A stretch of DNA of 64,000 nucleotides, taken from positions 3,798-67,797 of the forward strand of contig CAUBIC010000014.1 in the NCBI GenBank assembly GCA_958435945.1, written 5' to 3'. The stretch is from an uncultured Collinsella sp. (GTDB lineage Bacteria; Actinomycetota; Coriobacteriia; Coriobacteriales; Coriobacteriaceae). Positions 57,540-64,000 of this stretch are shown piece by piece (position 1 is the stretch's first letter; each line of letters starts with the position of its first letter). A program made the translations under genes and the position numbers. The notes under the pieces were generated by a model. It saw only the letters and a list, made by a program, of their open reading frames with translations, was not told the origin of the DNA and made no database searches.

Positions 57540-58547
57540 GTGGCGAACGCCATCGATCAGCTCACGGACCGAGTGCTCGTGCTCGGCCGCCTCACCATCG
57601 TCCGCCGCGCCATTACTGCCGTGGCGGTCACCATTTCCGCCGTTCTTCAGACATTTCTGATCCAGGCGTTCATTCAGCCCGCCGACCTGCTTCCGAGCGG
57701 TCTTACCGGCGTTGCGGTCCTGCTCGATCGCGTTACCTCGCTGGGCGGCGTTCACATCGACATCTCGCTCGGTATGCTCGCGCTCAACATCCCTGTGGCG
57801 CTCCTATGCTGGAGCGGCATTAGCAAGCGCTTCGTCATCTTCTCGATGATGCAGGTCGTGCTCTCGTCGCTGTTCCTCAACATCTTTCACTTTTCCCCGT
57901 TTTTGGGCGACAAGATCATGCTCATCATTTTTGGCGGCGTGGTCTCGGGTCTGGGCGCTGCCATTGCGCTAAAGTCCGGCGCATCCACCGGCGGCACCGA
58001 CTTTATCGCGCTGTGGGTCTCCAACCACACGGGCAAGACCATATGGGGCGTCATCTTTGGTTTCAACTGCTTTATCCTGGCGATCTTTGGCTTTATGTTT
58101 GGCTGGGACAAGGCGGCGTACTCCATCGTGTTCCAGTTTATTTCGACCAAGACCATCGACAGTTTCTATCGTCGCTACGACCGCGTGACGCTGCAGATCA
58201 CGACGCGCAAGGCAGATGAGGTCATGACCGCCTATGTTGACCATTTTCAGCACGGCATTAGCTGCGCCGAGGTCATCGGCGGATACAGCCGCGAAAAGAT
58301 GTACCTGCTGCATGCCGTTGTCTCGACCTACGAGAGTCAGGACATTATCAAGCTGGTGTGCGACATTGATCCCGGCGCCGTGATCAATGTGTTCCACACG
58401 CTCAACTTTGTGGGCGGCTGGTGGGGCGGTCATGTCGACGAGCCCATGCCCACGGCCGTGCCCGATCCCGACAAGCCCGCGCGCATGGCCAGCAGGCAGG
58501 CGCACCTCTGCGAGCAGGACAGCCTGCAGCAGGATGACGGGAAGTAG
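57540..58547 (+). CDS. YitT-family (DUF161/DUF2179) membrane protein
   Basis: The 335-residue protein has five or six N-terminal helices (about 20-210) and a cytoplasmic DUF2179 domain with VTLQITTRKADEV and GISCAEVIGGYSREKMYLLHAVV, followed by a polar tail. GTG at 57540 has GAAGGGAG upstream, and the longer open frame would run through the repeat elements. Function of the family is unknown. Confidence 0.88.
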   Translation: MANAIDQLTDRVLVLGRLTIVRRAITAVAVTISAVLQTFLIQAFIQPADLLPSGLTGVAVLLDRVTSLGGVHIDISLGMLALNIPVALLCWSGISKRFVIFSMMQVVLSSLFLNIFHFSPFLGDKIMLIIFGGVVSGLGAAIALKSGASTGGTDFIALWVSNHTGKTIWGVIFGFNCFILAIFGFMFGWDKAAYSIVFQFISTKTIDSFYRRYDRVTLQITTRKADEVMTAYVDHFQHGISCAEVIGGYSREKMYLLHAVVSTYESQDIIKLVCDIDPGAVINVFHTLNFVGGWWGGHVDEPMPTAVPDPDKPARMASRQAHLCEQDSLQQDDGK

Positions 58548-58587
58548 GGTTTTGGCATTTTGCCGGCCAAGCGTAGTCCATCCGAAT

Positions 58588-58623
58588 GAGCCCCTCGAAA
58601 GCCTCGTTGCTTTCGAGGGGCTC
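58588..58623 (+). terminator. Terminator of YitT gene
   Basis: GAGCCCCTCGAAAG pairs perfectly with its complement over 8 bases; a weak T-rich stretch follows. Confidence 0.75.
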
Positions 58624-58637
58624 TCGTTTGCCCAGGT

Positions 58638-58679
58638 AAAACCTACCAAAATGAAGCTGTCGCTTTTTGGTAGGGAGGG
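58638..58679. repeat. GGGACAG-type inverted repeat, copy E2
   Basis: AAAACCTACCAAAAT then CTGTCGCTTTTTGGTAGGGAGG; the arms CCTACCAAAA/TTTTGGTAGG pair perfectly. Close to copy E1. Confidence 0.65.
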
Positions 58680-58717
58680 TGTATCGTTTTATCAATATGA
58701 GGTAACATGAAACTAGA

Positions 58718-58729
58718 CGTTATATACGT
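58718..58729. promoter_or_regulatory. CGTTATA operator-like site before GntR2
   Basis: ACGTTATATACGT is nearly palindromic and carries the CGTTATA heptamer found at the PTS and EamA promoters, suggesting autoregulation by GntR2. Confidence 0.45.
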
Positions 58730-58766
58730 ATTAGTTATTTCGATATTTCGATAAGAGTGATTAGAT

Positions 58767-59486
58767 ATGCCTGCGCCCAAAAATGCACCGCTTTACCAGC
58801 AGATTTACGACGAAATCAAGGATGCGATCGAGAAAGGTGTTTATGCACCCAAGGAGCGTATTCCGTCCGAGCTTGAGCTAGCCGAGCAGTACGACGTGAG
58901 CCGCATTACGGTGCGCCGCGCCGTCGAGGAGCTGTGCTCCGATGGCTACCTGGTTAAGCAGCAGGGCCGTGGCACCTTTGTCTCCACGCCGCACATCAAT
59001 CGCCAGTTTCACGCCTCGACATTGCAGACGTTTACCGCGCTGTGTGCCGGCAATGGCATGAAGGCCGGTGCGCACGTGATCGATCGCCAGATTGTGCCGG
59101 CGCGCCAAAACGAGATGGAGTTCTTTGGCCTGCAGAAGGATGCGCTGCTGCTGCATATCAAGCGCGTGCGTACGGCCGACGGCGAGCCCATCTTTGAGGA
59201 GAACATCTTTGTGCCGTTTGATGCCTACCGCGAGCTGTTGACGGCCGATCTTGAGGACAAGTCGATTTTTGCCGAGGTCGAGCGTGTTGGCGGAATCCCG
59301 ATTGTCTCGGTTGGCTACCGCACGGTCGAGGCCGTTCGTGCCAATACCGAGCAGGCGGCCGAGTTGGGCATTGCTCCGCACGATCCGCTGCTCAACCTGC
59401 GTGCCAGCTTTACCGGTCCTGATGACGAGCCGGTTTTGATGGGTAAGCAGTACTACGTGGGATCGCGCTACGTTATGGTCATGTAA
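58767..59486 (+). CDS. GntR/UTRA transcriptional regulator (GntR2)
   Basis: The 239-residue regulator begins PLYQQIYDEIKDAIEKGVY, has the winged helix IPSELELAEQYDVSRITVRRAV and a UTRA domain to the end. It resembles GntR3 (61.8 kb) more than GntR1. Its upstream motif is shared with the PTS and EamA genes, making it the best candidate for their regulator. A compound hairpin begins right at its stop codon. Confidence 0.93.
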   Translation: MPAPKNAPLYQQIYDEIKDAIEKGVYAPKERIPSELELAEQYDVSRITVRRAVEELCSDGYLVKQQGRGTFVSTPHINRQFHASTLQTFTALCAGNGMKAGAHVIDRQIVPARQNEMEFFGLQKDALLLHIKRVRTADGEPIFEENIFVPFDAYRELLTADLEDKSIFAEVERVGGIPIVSVGYRTVEAVRANTEQAAELGIAPHDPLLNLRASFTGPDDEPVLMGKQYYVGSRYVMVM

Positions 59487-59625
59487 GTTACGCGGTTTTA
59501 CCAAACCGCGTAACGGCTCGACGCTGCAAACGCCCCTAAGCGGCAATCTGACGTTCAATCGTCGGTCGCGTACCAAAGTACGCTTCCCTCCTCTTTCACG
59601 TCACCTTGCTCGCTTAGGGGCGTTT
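59487..59625 (+). repeat. Compound hairpin element, copy D2
   Basis: It begins on the base after the GntR2 stop. The first stem (59487-59514) is identical to that of D1. The second stem has arms 59528-59542/59611-59625 that differ from D1 at three paired positions, keeping complementarity each time. The apical part differs but again folds (GCGTAC/GTACGC). Confidence 0.8.
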
Positions 59626-59807
59626 TCGCTGACTTATGCTCAACCAGCGACGTTTGCGCGCTTGTCAAGAGATTAGCCGTTGGGAAAGTGTCCAAAAATC
59701 CCACGCTCGTTCCTTTTGGATTGCGTTGCCCGTGGCCGACAGCCGTGCGGCACCGGTCCGCGTGGCGGCGTATAATCGGCGGCAGATGACTTGGACGTTA
59801 GGAAACC
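59626..59807. other. Intergenic region before recQ
   Basis: Apart from TATAAT-like GTATAATCGG near 59770, a likely recQ promoter, I see no feature. Confidence 0.4.
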
Positions 59808-61790
59808 ATGACCGATAGCATGCAGCAGATGGCGCTCGACACGCTCGGCGCCTATTTTGGCTACACCTCGTTTCGCCCGGGACAGGACCGCATGGTCGAT
59901 GCGATCCTTGCCGGTCGCGATGCGCTGGGTGTTATGCCCACGGGTGCCGGCAAGTCCATTTGCTACCAGGTGCCCGCGCTCATGCTGCCCGGCATCACCT
60001 TTGTGGTGAGTCCGCTGCTGTCGCTTATGGAGGACCAGACCCGTGCGTTGCTCGCGGCGGGTGCGCGACCCAGCTATCTCAACTCCAGCCTTACTCCGGC
60101 CCAGCAAAACACCGTGCTCAAGCGGGCGCGCGAGGGCCGCTACCAGCTTATGTACGTGGCGCCCGAGCGCTTGCTCGAGCCGCGTTTTTTGGCCTTTGCG
60201 CAGGAGGCCGCGGCGGACGGCGGCATTGGCGTGCCGCTCGTGGCCATTGATGAGGCCCACTGCGTGAGCCAATGGGGCCAGGATTTCCGCCCCGCCTACC
60301 TGCAGATTCGCGAGTTCATCGATGCGCTGCCGCGGCGCCCCATCGTGGCGGCCTTTACCGCTACGGCGACCGAGCGTGTGCGCGCGGATATCCAGCAGAT
60401 GCTCGGCCTGCAAAATCCCGCGACGGTAGTGACGGGCTTCGATCGCAAGAACCTCTACTTTGGCTGCGAGGAGATGGGCGACAAGGCCAAGGCCGCGTGG
60501 GTGCGCGACTATGTGATCGCGCATTCGAGCGAGAGCGGCATCGTGTATTGCTCGACCCGCAAGACGGTCGATGCGCTGGCAGGCGAGCTTGCCGAGGCGC
60601 TGGGCCCCAGCGGCATTCGCGTTGGCCGCTACCATGCCGGCATGGGCAACGACGCCCGCCGCCAAAGCCAGCGCGCCTTTATCGACGATGATATCCAGGT
60701 GATGGTTGCCACCAACGCCTTCGGCATGGGCATCGACAAGCCCAACGTGCGCTACGTGATCCACAACAACGTGCCCGAGAGCATCGAGGCCTACTATCAA
60801 GAGGCAGGTCGCGCCGGTCGCGATGGCGACCCGGCCAGCTGCCATTTGCTGTGGAACGGCAACGATTTTCGTATGCGTCGCTTTCTGATCGACCGCGGCG
60901 ATGCTGCCGATGAGGCACTCGACGACGAGCAGCGCGCGTGGGCGCTCCAGAATCGATATCGTCTGCTCAACCAGATGGAGGGCTACTGCAATACCACCGG
61001 CTGCCTGCGCGAATACATGCTGCGCTACTTTGGCGACGAGGCGGCGGCCGAGCATGCGGCTGCGGTTGGTGCGGGCGCCACCGCCACGGACGAGGCCGAG
61101 GGCTGCGGCAACTGCAGCAACTGCCTCACGCAGTTCGAGGTCGAGGACGTCACCGATATGGCCCGCGCCGCCGTGCGCTATGTGGCCACGCGACCCATGC
61201 GCTTTGGCAAGTCGCTCATCGCCGACGTGCTTCATGGCGGCAACACCGAGCGCATTCGCCAGATGCATCTGGACGAGGACCGCGGCTACGGTGAGCTGTC
61301 GAGCGAATCGGTCGGGCGCATCAAGGACATCATCGGCCAGCTGTGCGGCCGCGGTTACCTGGCCACCTCGCAGGGGCAGTACCCGGTCGTGGGGCTGGGC
61401 CCGCGCGCCGGCGAGGTCGAGGACGAAGCGTTCGCCTTTACCGTTAAGCGTCGCGCGTCCAAGCGCAAGGCCTCGGCTCGCGCCCGCCGTGCGGTGGATC
61501 TGCTGCGCGAGGAGGCCGAGCTGGATCAGCGCCCGCGCGTGGGTGACGATGCCGAGCTGTTCGAGCGCCTGCGTGCCCTGCGCAAGGAGATTTCGACCGA
61601 GCTGGAGATGGCGCCGTACATGGTCTTCTCCGACAAGGCTCTGCGCGGCCTGTGCCGCCTACGCCCGCAGACGCGCGACGAGCTTATCCAGGTCAACGGC
61701 ATCGGCGAGAAAAAGGCCGATGCCTTTGGCGAGCAGTTTATGGCGGCGATTGAAGAGTTTGAGTCCGAGCATGCACGGAATGGAGCATAA
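59808..61790 (+). CDS. recQ: ATP-dependent DNA helicase RecQ
   Basis: The 660-residue helicase shows motif 0 FRPGQDRMVDAIL, Walker A MPTGAGKSICYQ, DEAHCVSQWGQDFRP, motif VI QEAGRAGRDG, the zinc-binding region with CGNCSNC, a winged helix and a C-terminal HRDC-type domain (RPQTRDELIQVNGIGEKKA). It ends two bases before GntR3, so the two may be cotranscribed. Confidence 0.95.
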   Translation: MTDSMQQMALDTLGAYFGYTSFRPGQDRMVDAILAGRDALGVMPTGAGKSICYQVPALMLPGITFVVSPLLSLMEDQTRALLAAGARPSYLNSSLTPAQQNTVLKRAREGRYQLMYVAPERLLEPRFLAFAQEAAADGGIGVPLVAIDEAHCVSQWGQDFRPAYLQIREFIDALPRRPIVAAFTATATERVRADIQQMLGLQNPATVVTGFDRKNLYFGCEEMGDKAKAAWVRDYVIAHSSESGIVYCSTRKTVDALAGELAEALGPSGIRVGRYHAGMGNDARRQSQRAFIDDDIQVMVATNAFGMGIDKPNVRYVIHNNVPESIEAYYQEAGRAGRDGDPASCHLLWNGNDFRMRRFLIDRGDAADEALDDEQRAWALQNRYRLLNQMEGYCNTTGCLREYMLRYFGDEAAAEHAAAVGAGATATDEAEGCGNCSNCLTQFEVEDVTDMARAAVRYVATRPMRFGKSLIADVLHGGNTERIRQMHLDEDRGYGELSSESVGRIKDIIGQLCGRGYLATSQGQYPVVGLGPRAGEVEDEAFAFTVKRRASKRKASARARRAVDLLREEAELDQRPRVGDDAELFERLRALRKEISTELEMAPYMVFSDKALRGLCRLRPQTRDELIQVNGIGEKKADAFGEQFMAAIEEFESEHARNGA

Positions 61791-61792
61791 CG

Positions 61793-62548
61793 ATGACATC
61801 CGACGATAAAACCGAGCGCACTGAGGTGTCCGCCGTGCCGCTGTACCAGCAGGTTATGGACGACCTAAAGGGCGAGATCGCGCGCGGCGTGTACGCATCC
61901 GGCTCGCGCATTCCTTCCGAGATGGAGCTCGCGAAGTCTTACGGCGTGGGGCGCGTCACCGTGCGCCGCGCCGTCGAGGAACTGTCGCGCGCGGGGTATC
62001 TCAACCGCCAGCAGGGGAGGGGCACGTTTGTGTGTGCGCCCAAGCTCAAGCGCAAGATTGTCCAGAAGGGCGACGTTCAGAGCTTTTCCGAGGGCTGCGC
62101 TGCCAACGACATGGTGGCCGGAGCGCGCCTGGTGTCGCGCACGGTGGTTGCGGCGACGCGCGAGGACGCGGCGTTTTTTGGGGTGGAACCCGGCTGCGAG
62201 CTCATCGTTGTCGAGCGCGTGCGTACGGCAGATGGCGTGCCCGTCATGCTCGAGAACAACGCCTTTGTGCTGGCCGATCATCCCTATCTGCAGACGCTTG
62301 CCGACAAGGACCTCACGGACAATTCCATCTTTGCGCTCGTTGCCGAGCATTCGGGCCGTGCGCCGCTCAAGTCCGACCCCTGCACCGTGGAGATTGCGCT
62401 TGCCGATGCTCAGGCGGCCCCGCTGCTGGAGGTGCCAGTCGGCGAGCCGCTGTTTTATATGGAGGCGTACTTTACGGATGCGGACGGGCGGCCCTTGCTG
62501 CTCGGACGCCAAAAGATCGTGGGCTCGCGCTACGTGTTCGACATCTAA
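61793..62548 (+). CDS. GntR/UTRA transcriptional regulator (GntR3)
   Basis: The 251-residue regulator has PLYQQVMDDLKGEIARGVY, winged helix IPSEMELAKSYGVGRVTVRRAV and a UTRA domain. It is upstream of SIS3 in the same direction, so it probably controls SIS3 through the operator-like sites at 62558-62636. Confidence 0.93.
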   Translation: MTSDDKTERTEVSAVPLYQQVMDDLKGEIARGVYASGSRIPSEMELAKSYGVGRVTVRRAVEELSRAGYLNRQQGRGTFVCAPKLKRKIVQKGDVQSFSEGCAANDMVAGARLVSRTVVAATREDAAFFGVEPGCELIVVERVRTADGVPVMLENNAFVLADHPYLQTLADKDLTDNSIFALVAEHSGRAPLKSDPCTVEIALADAQAAPLLEVPVGEPLFYMEAYFTDADGRPLLLGRQKIVGSRYVFDI

Positions 62549-62557
62549 CGTCCACAG

Positions 62558-62636
62558 ATAGAACAATATAGAACAAGTTTGGTGAAATGACTTCACGGGC
62601 GTCGTCGTGCGTGCTATAAATAGGACAACATAGAAC
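62558..62636. promoter_or_regulatory. Repeated operator-like sites before SIS3
   Basis: ATAGAAC occurs at 62558-62564, 62568-62574 and 62630-62636, and a GTGAA/TTCAC palindrome lies at 62582-62596. TATAAA at 62615-62620 is a candidate -10. Confidence 0.45.
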
Positions 62637-62663
62637 GACTGCAGGTACGAGCTGCAGTCGTTC
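62633..62663 (+). other. Perfect 12-bp leader hairpin of SIS3
   Basis: GAACGACTGCAG (62633-62644) pairs with its complement (62652-62663) around 7 bases. It overlaps the last ATAGAAC site and precedes the ribosome site by about 15 bases. Confidence 0.6.
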
Positions 62664-62692
62664 AAAACCGCCACACAAGAAGGGGCATCACC

Positions 62693-63661
62693 ATGAACGC
62701 ACACGATCTGATTCAGGAAATCATCGAGCGCAAGGGCAAGATCGAGAATGTCTTTTGGATCGCCTGCGGCGGTTCGATGATCGACCTGATGCCGGCCAAC
62801 GAGCTGCTCAAGCGCGAGGCAACCACGTTTACCTCGACGGTCTACACGGCACGCGAGTTTTGCCTGATGGCTCCCAAGAGTCTTGGCGAGAAGTCACTCG
62901 TCATCGCCTGCAGCCACAGCGGCAACACGCAGGAGGTCGTCGACGGTTGCGAGATGGCGCTGGCCGCCGGCGCCGAGGTCGTGGCCATGACCGACTGCGA
63001 GGGCTCCAAGATCGATAACGGCAAGTGGACCACCTGGGTCTATCCGTGGGGCGAGGGCGTGCCGCAGGCCGAGGTTCCGCAGGGCATCGGCGTCCTGATG
63101 GCTGCCGAGCTGCTTGACCAGCAGGAGGGTTACGAGGCGCTTGCCGACATGTACGCTGGCCTCAAGCAGATGGATGCGCTGCTGCCCGCTGCCCGCGAGA
63201 AGGTCAACGCCGAGCTGGGCGATCGCTTTGCCGAGCTCTGCCAGCAGCACAAGTTCTTCTATATCCTGGGTTCCGGCCCCAACTTTAGCCAGACCTACGC
63301 TATGGCCATCTGCTCGCTCATGGAGATGCAGTGGCAGCACTGCTGCTACATCCACTCCGGCGAGTACTTCCACGGCCCGTTCGAAGCCACCGAGCCCGGC
63401 GTGTTCTACTTTGTACAGCTCGGATCGGGCGAGTGCCGCCCCATGGAGGAACGTGCACTTGCATTCCTCAACACGCACACCGATACGGTCATGGTGCTCG
63501 ATGCGCTCGAGTACGGTGTGGGCGACGTGCCTGCCAGCGTGCGTTCGTTCCTGGAGCCGATCTTCTTCTACAACATGAGCTGCGAGCTGCGCGCCGCCCG
63601 CGGCAAGGTGTTCGACCACAGCCCCGAGGTTCGTCGCTACATGGGTATCGAGCAGTACTAA
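62693..63661 (+). CDS. SIS-domain deglycase/isomerase, FrlB-like (SIS3)
   Basis: The 322-residue two-domain SIS protein shows VFWIACGGSMIDL, IACSHSGNTQEVVDG (phosphate loop), QQEGYEALADM and HSGEYFHGPFEA, ending RRYMGIEQY. It is the most divergent of the three SIS proteins; its tail lacks WKL. It is probably adapted to a different sugar-amine, consistent with its own regulator. Confidence 0.88.
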   Translation: MNAHDLIQEIIERKGKIENVFWIACGGSMIDLMPANELLKREATTFTSTVYTAREFCLMAPKSLGEKSLVIACSHSGNTQEVVDGCEMALAAGAEVVAMTDCEGSKIDNGKWTTWVYPWGEGVPQAEVPQGIGVLMAAELLDQQEGYEALADMYAGLKQMDALLPAAREKVNAELGDRFAELCQQHKFFYILGSGPNFSQTYAMAICSLMEMQWQHCCYIHSGEYFHGPFEATEPGVFYFVQLGSGECRPMEERALAFLNTHTDTVMVLDALEYGVGDVPASVRSFLEPIFFYNMSCELRAARGKVFDHSPEVRRYMGIEQY

Positions 63662-63702
63662 TCGAGCGGTATTAAGTTACCGGGGTAACAACTTCTCACG
63701 TC

Positions 63703-63731
63703 GGGGCCTACGCTAAGCGCAGGCCCCGTTT
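63703..63731 (+). terminator. Terminator of SIS3
   Basis: GGGGCCT pairs with AGGCCCC over an 11-base loop, followed by GTTTGCGTT. Confidence 0.7.
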
Positions 63732-63772
63732 GCGTTGCGATGACCGGTTTTGTTTGTTGGAAAACGAAGTCA

Positions 63773-63940
63773 AATACTTTTCCCGAGAAGTGAACGACCT
63801 ATTTTGGACCCTCGAAGCATCGACACTTTTTGGCGCCAAAACCGCAGGAAAATCTCAATGAAACTGCAGGAAATGGCTCCCATAAAGTGTCGATGCTCCG
63901 GGGGCTCGATTTTGCTCGTTCACTTCTCGGGAAAAGTATT
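63773..63940. repeat. Long imperfect palindrome, copy B2
   Basis: Perfect 25-bp outer arms (63773-63797/63916-63940) and 14-bp inner arms (63816-63829/63884-63897) have exactly the same centre. It contains ACTTTTTGGCGC (63825-63836) and AAAACCGCAGG (63838-63848), as in B1. Confidence 0.85.
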
Positions 63941-63965
63941 AGACCTAAATGTGCGAAGGTGTTGC

Positions 63966-64000
63966 ATGAGCAAAAAAAGCGGGCCGCGCCGGGGATTTCC
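63966..64000 (+). CDS. Possible start of a further gene, cut by the window edge
   Basis: ATG at 63966 follows GAAGGTG by a few bases and opens a frame reading MSKKSGPRRGF before the edge. Too short to identify. Confidence 0.35.
   Translation, partial: MSKKSGPRRGF

Overview
The window looks like the chromosome of a gut-type Coriobacteriia, most like Collinsella. This is inferred from several features: high GC; an actinobacterial FHA / PP2C phosphatase / FtsW signalling cluster; anaerobe enzymes (pyruvate:ferredoxin oxidoreductase, rubrerythrin, carbamate kinase); and mannose-family PTS with SIS deglycase-like enzymes. There is no rRNA, CRISPR array, transposase, integrase or phage gene. It reads as ordinary chromosome with many short palindromic intergenic elements.

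Layout. 1-7.4 kb (minus strand): Ser/Thr kinase, two FHA proteins, PP2C phosphatase and FtsW, the last running off the left edge. Stop/start overlaps join kinase to FHA and FHA to phosphatase. A YcxB-like membrane protein lies upstream. 7.5-11.8 kb: dnaX, a small opposite-strand membrane protein, ybaB and recR. 12.0-15.7 kb: a second kinase/FHA operon led by a secreted or anchored protein. 16.2-25.8 kb: catabolic genes with strong codon bias (pyruvate:ferredoxin oxidoreductase, carbamate kinase, an APC permease and an amidohydrolase), plus an anchored C39-type peptidase on the other strand. 25.9-34.6 kb: two LytS-like/LytTR two-component pairs. Between them lie a zinc-dependent phospholipase C-like protein, a UMF1-type transporter and a glycosyltransferase coupled to the second pair; a phosphodiesterase follows. 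35-49 kb: tRNA-Asp, Rrf2 regulator, an unusual MutY-like glycosylase, rubrerythrin, rmuC, an ABC exporter, nth, mfd, a PAP2 phosphatase, a threonine aldolase and a GNAT. 49-63.7 kb: a sugar-amine module with three SIS proteins, three GntR/UTRA regulators, mannose-type PTS EIIAB/C/D, a HAD phosphatase and an EamA transporter. YitT and RecQ are interspersed.

The most interesting signals are: (i) the PTS/SIS/GntR module, which looks like an uptake and deglycation route for Amadori products or amino sugars, with a shared CGTTATA operator-like motif; (ii) the secreted protein-kinase-FHA operon; (iii) two copies of a hairpin element placed right after stop codons, with three compensatory base-pair changes in one stem; (iv) several other long inverted-repeat elements, some sharing internal motifs; and (v) a MutY-like glycosylase without Fe-S cysteines and with Glu where the catalytic Asp is expected.
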